Shown here in pieces: positions 1 through 6,128 of a DNA stretch of 6,215 bases. Origin of the DNA: Paracoccaceae bacterium. Its GTDB lineage: Bacteria > Pseudomonadota > Alphaproteobacteria > Rhodobacterales > Rhodobacteraceae. Under the pieces are notes generated by a model that saw only the letters and a program-made list of their open reading frames with translations, was not told the DNA's origin and made no database searches. Within the stretch, counting starts at the first letter, position 1, and each line of letters opens with the position of its first letter. Location: NCBI GenBank assembly GCA_007128865.1, contig SKWP01000168.1, positions 1-6,215 on the forward strand, read 5' to 3'. Position numbers and translations under genes: made by a program.

Positions 1-333
1 AAAGCCGTAGCGGGCCTCGAAGGCCTCGATCTCGGTGCCGCGCATCGGGCGCGACATCGGGCCGAACTGGGCGGTGCCTTCGACCAGCGCGGGGGGCGCG
101 GTGCCCGAACCGGCGCCCTGGATCTGCACGGCGACGTTCGGGTAGAAGCTGCGGAAGCCTTCCGACCACAGCGTCATCAGGTTGTTGAGCGTATCCGAGC
201 CGATCGAGACGAGGTTGCCCGAGACGCCCGAGGCGGCCTGATAATTCGGCAGGGCGGGATCGACCGTCTGCGCCAGCGCCGGCGCGGTGATCAGCGCCGT
301 GGTGGCGGCCAGCATGGCAGCAGTGCGTTTCAT
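1..333 (-). CDS. pstS: PstS-type phosphate ABC transporter substrate-binding protein, N-terminal part
   Basis: This is the N-terminal 111 residues of a periplasmic solute-binding protein of the PstS/PBP-like family. The rest lies beyond the window start. Such proteins capture inorganic phosphate in the periplasm and deliver it to the PstCAB ABC importer. The start is the ATG at 333, preceded by a strong AGGAG. Residues 1-21 form a typical Sec signal peptide (positive MKR, a hydrophobic core, then an ALA-Q cleavage site at 21/22). After it come family-typical segments: VSIGSDTLNNL, a stretch like YPNVAVQIQGAGSGTAP, and GTAQFGPMSRPM, which match the phosphate-binding loops of PstS-like proteins. 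A Pho box lies upstream, which supports a phosphate role. It is transcribed divergently from the DUF4389/kinase cluster; pstC, pstA, pstB and phoU would be expected to its left but are not visible. A paralogous PstS-like protein of other specificity is possible but less likely. Confidence 0.9.
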   Translation of the reverse strand, partial: MKRTAAMLAATTALITAPALAQTVDPALPNYQAASGVSGNLVSIGSDTLNNLMTLWSEGFRSFYPNVAVQIQGAGSGTAPPALVEGTAQFGPMSRPMRGTEIEAFEARYGF

Positions 334-338
334 GTCTT

Positions 339-343
339 CTCCT
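339..343 (-). promoter_or_regulatory. Ribosome binding site of pstS
   Basis: AGGAG on the minus strand, five bases before the ATG at 333 (read as AGGAGAAGAC then ATG). It is a near-consensus Shine-Dalgarno sequence at good spacing and fixes the pstS start. Confidence 0.85.
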
Positions 344-355
344 ATCCGTTACAGA

Positions 356-373
356 GATCGCGGCGGGGCGATC
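356..373 (-). other. Inverted repeat in the pstS leader
   Basis: A perfect 6-bp inverted repeat, GATCGC and GCGATC around a 6-base loop, lies in the presumed 5' untranslated leader of pstS, 12 bases upstream of its Shine-Dalgarno sequence. In mRNA it could form a short GC-rich hairpin; as DNA it could be a protein site. There is no direct evidence of function, and repeats this short arise by chance in GC-rich DNA. Confidence 0.35.
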
Positions 374-396
374 ACGGCTTGGGTTAACGGCTGCAT

Positions 397-425
397 ACGT
401 CAGTTCGACGACAGTTTTGTGAAGG
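397..425 (-). promoter_or_regulatory. Candidate Pho box (PhoB operator) upstream of pstS
   Basis: Read on the minus strand there are 7-base units at an exact 11-base period: CCTTCAC, AAAA, CTGTCGT, CGAA, CTGACGT. The PhoB consensus is CTGTCAT, four bases, CTGTCAT. The second unit matches 6 of 7 positions, the third 5 of 7, and the first (419-425) 4 of 7. The strongest pair occupies 397-414. The box ends 63 bases before the pstS ATG, and a GTTAAC (383-388) at a suitable distance downstream could serve as -10. The match, spacing, orientation and the identity of the downstream gene together make PhoB activation under phosphate starvation likely. Binding itself is inferred. Confidence 0.7.
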
Positions 426-484
426 CTGTGTAACGGCGGTTCCGGCCGGTCCGAGAGCAAACGGTTGCCGCTGCGTCATGGCCA

Positions 485-513
485 TTGGCGTAACCGCAGC
501 CAGCCGCTATGCT
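485..513 (+). promoter_or_regulatory. Candidate sigma70-type promoter for the DUF4389-kinase-regulator cluster
   Basis: TTGGCG at 485-490 (4 of 6 to the -35 consensus) and TATGCT at 508-513 (4 of 6 to the -10 consensus) are separated by exactly 17 bases. Transcription would begin near 520, leaving a leader of about 75 bases before the ATG at 594. It is the best-spaced pair I found in the gap on this strand, but each hexamer is only a moderate match, and alphaproteobacterial promoters are hard to call by eye. Confidence 0.4.
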
Positions 514-517
514 GGCT
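498..517 (+). promoter_or_regulatory. Perfect inverted repeat over the candidate -10, possible operator
   Basis: AGCCAGC (498-504), a 6-base centre CGCTAT, then GCTGGCT (511-517): a perfect 7-bp inverted repeat. After one mismatch the flanks pair for three more bases (one a G-T pair). No T-run follows, so it is not an intrinsic terminator. It spans the spacer and the -10 of the candidate promoter, the place expected for a repressor or autoregulatory site. The LuxR-type regulator of the cluster is one possible ligand, but that is a guess from position. Confidence 0.45.
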
Positions 518-593
518 CTGGCGCCGGCCGCGACATTCGGGAACAGGGAACCGGCGCGTCCTTTCATTGAACCGATTTCAGGGCGATGCCGAC

Positions 594-899
594 ATGAACC
601 GCCGCGCAAGACACGACCACGACGAGGATGCAGGGCCGGATACCCCCTGGCGCCCGTCCGAGGAGCTGTGGCTGCGGCTGATCTACATGATCCTTGTCGG
701 CATCATGATCAGCGTGGCGCAGACGATGCTGTTCGCACTGGCACTGGTGCAGTTCGTGATCCTGCTGGTCAGCAGGGGCGAACCCAACGAACGGCTGGCC
801 GATTTCGGCTGCATGGTCGGTGCATGGGTCGCCAAGGCGGCGCGCTACCTGTCGGTTGCCAGCGACGCAAAGCCCTGGCCCTGGAAGGAAATGGACTGA
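594..899 (+). CDS. DUF4389 domain small membrane protein
   Basis: A 101-residue protein of the DUF4389 family, of unknown biochemical function. Residues 1-25 are polar and charged (HDHDEDAG) and probably cytoplasmic. Residues about 27-60 are a long hydrophobic stretch with small residues in the middle, either one long membrane helix or a two-helix hairpin. Family hallmarks are visible: LWLRLIYMIL at 25-34, LVQFVILLVS at 51-60, GEPNERLADF at 62-71, and the terminal KPWPW at 93-97. An amphipathic segment (GAWVAKAARYL) lies between the last two. The ATG at 594 is chosen because the family-like sequence begins just after it; a modest AGGG (580-583) lies 10 bases upstream. The reading frame is open further upstream, but that part does not look like protein. 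It is the first gene of a likely operon, 28 bases before the sensor kinase. A link to the kinase as a membrane partner is inference only. Confidence 0.87.
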   Translation: MNRRARHDHDEDAGPDTPWRPSEELWLRLIYMILVGIMISVAQTMLFALALVQFVILLVSRGEPNERLADFGCMVGAWVAKAARYLSVASDAKPWPWKEMD

Positions 900-904
900 C
901 AGCG

Positions 905-931
905 ATGAACGGCGGCGGAAACCGGCCATGA
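905..931 (+). other. Possible eight-codon leader minicistron before the kinase gene
   Basis: An ATG at 905, five bases after the DUF4389 stop, opens a reading frame encoding MNGGGNRP that ends with TGA at 929-931. Its stop overlaps the kinase ATG as ATGA. The kinase start itself has only a weak Shine-Dalgarno-like GGCGG at 911-915, so ribosomes finishing this short frame could restart on the kinase. The short frame has no clear ribosome binding site of its own (AAGGA at 885-889 is too far away), so it may be chance. Confidence 0.2.
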
Positions 932-3900
932 CTGGCACCGGGCGAATGCCCGCCGCACCGCCCGGCGCCGAGGCGCATCAGGCGCTGCTGTCCCGGCTGG
1001 CGGAAGCGCAGCGGCAGGCCGCCATGGCCGAGCAGGCCGCCGCTGCCGTCGCAGGGACGCTCGATGCGATGGCCGCCGAAACATCGCCCGAAGCGGCGGT
1101 ATCGGTGATGCTGGACCGGATCGCCCGGCATTTTCCCGGCGCCGTGCCGATGCTGCTTTGCTGCGACGATCAGGCGGTGCGCATTGCCGCCGCCCCCGCG
1201 GGCGTGCCAGTCGGTGCAACCCTGCTCACCGATCCCGCGGTGCTGGCCCGGTCGCGCCGGATCGTCGGGCCGCGCCGGATGGGCTGGTGGCGGCCGGCAC
1301 CGGGGATGGACGATGCCGCGGTGCTGGCGCTGGCCCCGCTGCGGCTGCGCGGCGAACCGGACATGGCGCTGGCCTGCGTGCACGCCGACCCCGATGGGCT
1401 GTGCATCAACGCCGCGCGGTTTCTGGGCCAGCTGACCCGGTCCGCGGCCCATGTTCTGGAAAGCCGCCGCCAGGCCGCCCGCACCCAGCGGCTGGCAGAA
1501 CGGCTGGGCGGCACGCCGGCTGGCGGCAGCGCCCGGATGAACGGGCCGGCACCGCTGTTCGATGCGCCGTTCCACGCGGTCAGCCGCGCGCTCGACCGGG
1601 CGACGGAATCGCAGTCTCTGGTGCTTGCCATCCTCAACGACCTGCTGCGCGCCAACGACGCAGACACCGACGCGGCCATCGAAACCGCGCTTGCGCGGCT
1701 GGGTGCCTTCTACGGCAGCGACCGGACCTATGTGTTGCGGGTGCGCGATGACCGCTGGGTCAGCAACACCCATGAATGGGTTGCCGGCGGCATCGCGCCG
1801 ATGAAACACGCCTTGCAGGACGTACCGGTGGAATTCATCGGCCAGTGGCTGCCGCGGCTGCGCGCCGGCCGGCCGATGGCGGTTCCCGACGTGGCCGCCC
1901 TGCCCGACGACGCGGTGGAAAAGCCGCTGCTGCTGATGCAGGGGATCCGTTCGATCCTGCTGGTTCCGACCCTGGCCGAAGGCCGGCTGAGCAGTTTTGT
2001 GGGCTATGATGTGGTCCGCGCCAGACGCAGCTTCGAACCCGCCGATGTCCTGACCCTGCAATCGGTGGCCAATGCCATCGACAAGGTGCTGAACGAACGC
2101 GACGCCCGCAGCGCCAGCCGCAGCGCCCATGCGGCGCTTTCGCAGGCGGCCGCCGAGGCCGAGGCGGCACGCCGGACCCTGGCCGCGGCGGTCGAGACGC
2201 TGGACGACGGTTTCGTGTGCTTCGATGCCGATGACCGTCTGGTGCTGTGCAACCGCCGGTTTCGCGAAATCCATCCGCTTTCGGCCCCGGCGATGACGCC
2301 GGGCGCCCGTTTCGAGGATATCCTGCGCCACGGCTTGCAGGCCGGCGAATTCACCGATGCCGCCGGGCGGGAAGAGCAGTGGCTGGCCGAGCGCATGGCC
2401 GCCCACCGGCTGCCCGAGCACGAACACGAACAGCAGCTTTCGGACGGCCGCTGGCTGCGGGTGTTCGAACGCGCCATGCCAGACGGCGGCCGGGTCGGCC
2501 TGCGGGTGGACATCACCGCCCTGAAGGCCGCCGAGGCGCGCGCGCTGTCGCAGCGGGCCATGGCCATGGATGCCTCGCGCGACGGCATGGCCGTGGCCGA
2601 TGCCGCGGGCCGGATCATCTACATGAATCCCGCCCATCTGGCGATGTTCGGCTTTGATGACGAGGCCGAGGTGCTTGGCCGAGACTGGCACATCCTGTAC
2701 GGGCCGGAGGAACGCGCGCGGATCGAGACCGAGGCCATGGCCGCGCTTCGGGAAAACGGCAGCTGGCTGGGCGAGGTGCCCGGCCGCACCGTCGACGGCA
2801 AGGTGGTGGAGCAGGAGGTGTCGCTCAACCGCATGCCCGACGGCGGGGTGATGTGCATCACCCGCGACATTTCCGAACGCCGGCGCGCCGATGCCGAACG
2901 CAGCCGCCTGCGCGAGGCACTGCAGCTTGCCCAGCGGCGCGAGGCACTGGGCCAGCTTGCCGCCGGGCTGGCCCATGACTTCAACAACCTGCTGGCAACC
3001 ATCGGCGGCTCGGCGGCGCTGGCGGCAGCCGCGGCACCCGAAGGCCACCCTGCCCGCGACCATACCCGCCGCATCCAGGCCGCAACCGACCGGGCCGCCG
3101 GGCTGGTGCATCGCCTGCTCAAACTGGGCGGGCGCCCCGCCCGGCGCCGCCGGATCGACCTTCGGACCCCGCTGCGCGAAGCCGCCGATCTGGCCGCCAC
3201 CGGTCTGCCGGCCACGGTGCGCCTGCGGCTCGATACGCCCGGCCGCCGGCTCGATTTCACCGCCGATCCCACCGACATGGTGCAGGTGGTGCTGAACCTT
3301 GCCCTGAATGCCCGCGATGCGCTTGGCCCCGAGGGCGGCGAGATTTCCCTGTCGCTGCGTCCGGCCAGCGACGACGATCTCAGCGGCCCCTGGGCCAGCG
3401 GCCGGCCCGACCCGGCCCGCCCCCATGTCTGCCTGTGCGTCAACGACACCGGCCCAGGAATGCCGCCATCGATCGCCGGCCAGGCGTTCCGGCCCTATTT
3501 CTCGACCAAGGGCGACAACGGAAACGGGCTTGGCCTGGCCATCGTCGGCAGCATCGTCAATGCCTATGGCGGGGCGATCGGGCTCGACACGTCACCGGGC
3601 CGGGGCTGCCGGTTCCGGGTGGTGCTGCCAATCGACGGGGCCCAAGCACCGCCCGCGGTTCCGGCAGCGCCGGTGACAACCGACAGGCTGCGCGGCCGCG
3701 CCATCCTGCTCGTGGATGACTCCGAGGATCTGCTCGAGGTTCTGACCGGCTTTCTGGAGGCGGCCGGCGCCCGGGTGGCCGCCACGCCCGAACCGGCAGA
3801 CGCGCTCGAAGTCCTGCGCGAGGAACCGCGGCGCTGGGATCTGCTGATCACCGATTACGACATGGCCGGGATGAACGGCGCCGAACTTGCACGGGCGGCA

Positions 3901-4074
3901 CGGCTGGTCGTGCCCGCGATGCCGGTGCTGCTGGTCACCGCCCTGCCCGAACGGCACGAGCGCTGGCGCGAGGACGGTTTTGCAGGCATGATCGGCAAAC
4001 CCGTTACCCGCGACAGGCTGCTTGGCGCCGCCGCGACCGCCCTTTCATTCTGGCCCCGGGAGGCTGAAACCTGA
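928..4074 (+). CDS. Soluble hybrid sensor histidine kinase, GAF-GAF-PAS-PAS-HisKA-HATPase-REC
   Basis: A 1048-residue hybrid histidine kinase with no signal peptide or membrane helix, so probably cytoplasmic. In order: a short coiled coil (about 15-45); a divergent GAF-like domain (about 50-175); a second, clearer GAF (about 225-395, with the motif SNTHEW); an alanine-rich coiled coil (395-420); a PAS_7-like domain (about 420-530, TLDDGFVCFDADDRLVLCN); a second PAS (about 543-648, ending in DISERRRA); a DHp domain with the H-box GLAHDFNNLL, phosphoacceptor His683; an ATPase domain with N-box NLALNARDA (N790/N794), G1 DTGPGM from D840 and G2 GNGLGLAI at 865-872; and a C-terminal receiver (about 924-1043) with acidic pair D930/D931, phosphoacceptor D976, T1004 and K1024. 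All catalytic residues are intact. The H-box resembles NtrB-like kinases, and the PAS_7 plus receiver layout recalls FlhS or ErcS'/NahK kinases. The ATG at 928 is chosen because the reading frame upstream of it lies inside the DUF4389 gene. Its stop overlaps the next ATG. Ligands are unknown; no HPt protein is encoded in this window. Confidence 0.93.
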   Translation: MTGTGRMPAAPPGAEAHQALLSRLAEAQRQAAMAEQAAAAVAGTLDAMAAETSPEAAVSVMLDRIARHFPGAVPMLLCCDDQAVRIAAAPAGVPVGATLLTDPAVLARSRRIVGPRRMGWWRPAPGMDDAAVLALAPLRLRGEPDMALACVHADPDGLCINAARFLGQLTRSAAHVLESRRQAARTQRLAERLGGTPAGGSARMNGPAPLFDAPFHAVSRALDRATESQSLVLAILNDLLRANDADTDAAIETALARLGAFYGSDRTYVLRVRDDRWVSNTHEWVAGGIAPMKHALQDVPVEFIGQWLPRLRAGRPMAVPDVAALPDDAVEKPLLLMQGIRSILLVPTLAEGRLSSFVGYDVVRARRSFEPADVLTLQSVANAIDKVLNERDARSASRSAHAALSQAAAEAEAARRTLAAAVETLDDGFVCFDADDRLVLCNRRFREIHPLSAPAMTPGARFEDILRHGLQAGEFTDAAGREEQWLAERMAAHRLPEHEHEQQLSDGRWLRVFERAMPDGGRVGLRVDITALKAAEARALSQRAMAMDASRDGMAVADAAGRIIYMNPAHLAMFGFDDEAEVLGRDWHILYGPEERARIETEAMAALRENGSWLGEVPGRTVDGKVVEQEVSLNRMPDGGVMCITRDISERRRADAERSRLREALQLAQRREALGQLAAGLAHDFNNLLATIGGSAALAAAAAPEGHPARDHTRRIQAATDRAAGLVHRLLKLGGRPARRRRIDLRTPLREAADLAATGLPATVRLRLDTPGRRLDFTADPTDMVQVVLNLALNARDALGPEGGEISLSLRPASDDDLSGPWASGRPDPARPHVCLCVNDTGPGMPPSIAGQAFRPYFSTKGDNGNGLGLAIVGSIVNAYGGAIGLDTSPGRGCRFRVVLPIDGAQAPPAVPAAPVTTDRLRGRAILLVDDSEDLLEVLTGFLEAAGARVAATPEPADALEVLREEPRRWDLLITDYDMAGMNGAELARAARLVVPAMPVLLVTALPERHERWREDGFAGMIGKPVTRDRLLGAAATALSFWPREAET
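4058..4063 (+). promoter_or_regulatory. Ribosome binding site of the response regulator gene, inside the kinase gene
   Basis: GGGAGG lies in the last codons of the kinase gene, 10 bases before the ATG at 4074. It is a strong Shine-Dalgarno core at slightly long spacing, so the regulator can be initiated independently as well as by coupling through the TGATG overlap. Confidence 0.65.
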
Positions 4075-4691
4075 TGCGTGTATTGATTGCCGACGACCAC
4101 GATCTGCTCCGCGACACGCTGGCGCTGTACCTGAGCCAGGAAGAGGGGATCGAATCGGTCCCTGCCGCCGATTTCGACGGCGCCCGCAGCCTCGCCGCCG
4201 ACAGCGGCCCGTTCGACGTGGTGGTGCTGGATTTCGCCATGCCGGGCATGAACGGCCTCGAAGGCCTGCGCGAGGCGCTGGGCTGGTCCGGGACCCGGGC
4301 GGTGGCGCTGATGTCGGGCATCGCCCCCCGCGAGGTGGCCGAAGCCGCCTATTCCATGGGCGCCGCCGGTTTCCTGCCCAAGACCATGCCGGCCCGGACC
4401 CTGGCCAGTGCGGTGCGCTTCATGGGCTCGGGCGAAATCTACACGCCGGTCGACCTGGTGGCCGCGGCCGGCAGCGACGCCGGCGCGCACCCGATGGCCG
4501 GCCGCCTGACCCGGCGCGAACTGCAGGTGCTCGAAGGGCTCTGCCGGGGCCGGACCAACAAGGAAATCGCCCGCGACCTCGACGTGATGGAACCCACGGT
4601 AAAGCTCCACGTCAAGACGCTGTGCCGCAAGCTCGGCGCCAGCAACCGCACCCAGGCGGCGATGATCGGCAAGGAGACAGGCCTGTTCTGA
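4074..4691 (+). CDS. NarL/FixJ-type response regulator with LuxR helix-turn-helix
   Basis: A complete 205-residue response regulator, the usual length for the NarL/FixJ class. The N-terminal receiver (residues 1-118) has the acidic pair D7/D8 in LIADDHD, phosphoacceptor D53 in VVVLDFAMPGMNG, S81 in the conserved Thr/Ser position, and K103 in GFLPKT. A linker of about 20 residues leads to a C-terminal LuxR/GerE DNA-binding domain (about 143-203): LTRRELQVLEGL, then GRTNKEIARDLDV, then EPTVKLHVKTLCRKLGASNR, the last of these holding the recognition helix. Phosphorylation by the upstream kinase is expected to promote dimerisation and DNA binding. The ATG at 4074 shares its A with the kinase stop (TGATG), which indicates translational coupling and partnership. 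Its target promoters are unknown; the inverted repeat at 498-517 is a possible autoregulatory site. The cluster layout resembles FlhS/FlhR- or ErcS'/ErbR-type pairs, but I cannot assign orthology. Confidence 0.93.
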   Translation: MRVLIADDHDLLRDTLALYLSQEEGIESVPAADFDGARSLAADSGPFDVVVLDFAMPGMNGLEGLREALGWSGTRAVALMSGIAPREVAEAAYSMGAAGFLPKTMPARTLASAVRFMGSGEIYTPVDLVAAAGSDAGAHPMAGRLTRRELQVLEGLCRGRTNKEIARDLDVMEPTVKLHVKTLCRKLGASNRTQAAMIGKETGLF

Positions 4692-4695
4692 CCCC

Positions 4696-4709
4696 CCGCC
4701 GCACGGCGG
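4696..4709. terminator. Small GC-rich hairpin between convergent genes, possible terminator
   Basis: CCGCC, a 4-base loop GCAC, then GGCGG, five bases after the regulator stop and inside the 37-base gap to the convergent cpsG stop. Being symmetrical it could act on either strand. No T-run follows on either strand, so it is a poor intrinsic terminator by itself. Confidence 0.3.
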
Positions 4710-4728
4710 CACCGGCGACCCCGGCGGC

Positions 4729-6093
4729 TCAGCCGATCAGCCCGCGCAGCCGCGCCACCGCAGCATCCACCAGCGCCCTCTCGCCCCGCGCCTCGACATT
4801 CAGCCGCAGCAGCGGCTCGGTATTCGACCCGCGCAGGTTGAACCGCCAGTCGGCATAGGCCAGCGAAATCCCGTCGGTCTCGTCCACCGACAGCGCCTCG
4901 GGCTCCATCGCCGCCCGCACCCGCGCAATGGCCGCCGGCACGTCGGCGACGCGGAAATTGATCTCGCCCGAGGACGGAAAGGCGGCAATGCGCCCGTCCA
5001 CAAGCTCGGCCAGCGACCGCCCGCTGCGCCCCAGCAGCTCGGCCACCAGCAGCCAGGGGATCATGCCCGAATCGCAGGCCACGAAGTCGCGAAAATAGTG
5101 ATGCGCCGAAATCTCGCCGCCATAGACCGCGCCGGCATCCCGCAGCGCCTGCTTCAGAAACGCATGCCCGGTGCGCGACTGCACCGCCCGCCCGCCGGCG
5201 CGCTCCACGATGTCGAGCGTGTTCCACACCACCCGCGGATCATGGACGATGCTTGCCCCCGGCTCCTTGGCAAGGAACACCTCCGCCAGCAGCCCCACCA
5301 CATATTCCCCGGCGATGAACCGGCCGGCATGGTCGAACAGGAAGCAACGGTCGAAATCCCCGTCCCAGGCGACCCCGAAATCGGCGCCGGCCGCCACCAC
5401 CGCCGCCGCCGTGGGCGGCTGGTTCTCGGCCAGCAGCGGATTGGGGATGCCGTTGGGAAAGCTGCCGTCGGGCTCGTGATGCATCCGCACAAAGCGCAAC
5501 GGCGCCGCCTTCGCCTCCAGCCCCGCGGCGATGGCGTCAAAGGTCGGCCCCGCCGCCCCGTTGCCGGCATTGACCAGGATGGTCAGCGGCCGCAGCGCAC
5601 CCACATCGACAAAGGACAGCACACGGTCGACATAGGCCGCACGCGCGCCCTCGGCCGGCTTCAGGCTGCCGCCGGCGCGCACCCGCCCGAAGGCCTGCGA
5701 CTCGGCCAGCGCCCGCACCGCATCAAGCCCGGTGTCGGCCCCCAGCGGCGCCGAGCCCGCGCGCACCATCTTCATGCCGTTGTAATCCATCGGATTGTGC
5801 GAGGCGGTCACGCAGATGCCGCCGCAGGCCTCGAAATGAGAGGTGGCGAAATACATCTCCTCGGTGCCCGACAACCCGAGATCGAGCACCTCCACCCCGG
5901 CAGCCAGCAGCCCCTCCACCGTCGCCGCCGCCAGCGCCCCGGAGGACGCGCGGCAATCGCGCCCGATAACCACCCGCCGCGCCTGCAGGACCTCCGCAAA
6001 GGCCCGCCCGATGCGCCGGGCGATATCCTCGTCGATGTCCTCCCCCAGCCGGCCGCGGATGTCATAGGCCTTGAAACAGGTCAGGGAAGTCAT
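4729..6093 (-). CDS. cpsG: Phosphomannomutase/phosphoglucomutase, CpsG/ManB type
   Basis: A full-length 454-residue alpha-D-phosphohexomutase. It interconverts mannose-6-phosphate and mannose-1-phosphate in the cytoplasm (and possibly the glucose phosphates), feeding GDP-mannose synthesis for exopolysaccharide, lipopolysaccharide and GDP-fucose. The N-terminus LTCFKAYDIRG, the active-site serine loop TASHNP with Ser98, the metal-binding loop DGDFDR (244-249), the sugar-binding loop GGEISAHHYF (325-334) and the phosphate-binding loop RGSNTEP (421-427) are all intact. Length and sequence closely resemble E. coli CpsG (456 residues, from memory). The ATG at 6093 is preferred over an in-frame TTG at 6099, because the GGAG at 6101-6104 is seven bases from the ATG but only one from the TTG. 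It is convergent with the response regulator gene and has its own promoter. No other GDP-mannose gene (manC, gmd) is in the window, so the polymer served is unknown. The exact choice between the cpsG and manB names is conventional. Confidence 0.95.
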   Translation of the reverse strand: MTSLTCFKAYDIRGRLGEDIDEDIARRIGRAFAEVLQARRVVIGRDCRASSGALAAATVEGLLAAGVEVLDLGLSGTEEMYFATSHFEACGGICVTASHNPMDYNGMKMVRAGSAPLGADTGLDAVRALAESQAFGRVRAGGSLKPAEGARAAYVDRVLSFVDVGALRPLTILVNAGNGAAGPTFDAIAAGLEAKAAPLRFVRMHHEPDGSFPNGIPNPLLAENQPPTAAAVVAAGADFGVAWDGDFDRCFLFDHAGRFIAGEYVVGLLAEVFLAKEPGASIVHDPRVVWNTLDIVERAGGRAVQSRTGHAFLKQALRDAGAVYGGEISAHHYFRDFVACDSGMIPWLLVAELLGRSGRSLAELVDGRIAAFPSSGEINFRVADVPAAIARVRAAMEPEALSVDETDGISLAYADWRFNLRGSNTEPLLRLNVEARGERALVDAAVARLRGLIG

Positions 6094-6100
6094 GCGCAAG

Positions 6101-6104
6101 CTCC
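6101..6104 (-). promoter_or_regulatory. Ribosome binding site of cpsG, decides the start
   Basis: GGAG on the minus strand, seven bases before the ATG at 6093. It argues against the alternative TTG start at 6099. Confidence 0.65.
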
Positions 6105-6128
6105 GGAACAGAATGATCGAACCCCCGA

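Noticed and set aside
14..29. Tandem repeat of GGCCTCGA within pstS
   Set aside because: Just two copies, explained by neighbouring Glu/Ala/Phe codons in the protein; no sign of a functional repeat.
465..593. In-frame upstream extension of the DUF4389 gene from the ATG at 465
   Set aside because: The added 43 residues do not resemble the family, and the region contains the candidate promoter and palindrome. The ATG at 594 gives the normal length for a DUF4389 protein.
400..609. 69-codon minus-strand frame in the divergent gap
   Set aside because: It overlaps the Pho box, the candidate plus-strand promoter and the DUF4389 start, and its sequence has no recognisable features.
820..927. Upstream in-frame start of the kinase at 820
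   Set aside because: It would overlap the DUF4389 coding region by 80 bases, add an Arg-rich stretch unlike a kinase N-terminus, and has no ribosome binding site.
769..3426. 885-codon open frame on the minus strand, opposite the kinase gene
   Set aside because: The sense frame has clear kinase domains and catalytic motifs. The opposite frame reads as low-complexity Gly/Arg/His/Gln/Pro-rich protein with no recognisable domain. Long antisense frames are expected where GC-rich third codon positions suppress stops.
4439..5227. 262-codon minus-strand frame across the end of the regulator gene and part of cpsG
   Set aside because: It straddles two well-supported genes in another frame, is rich in Arg/Ala/Gly, and shows no family motif; it is a GC-driven shadow.
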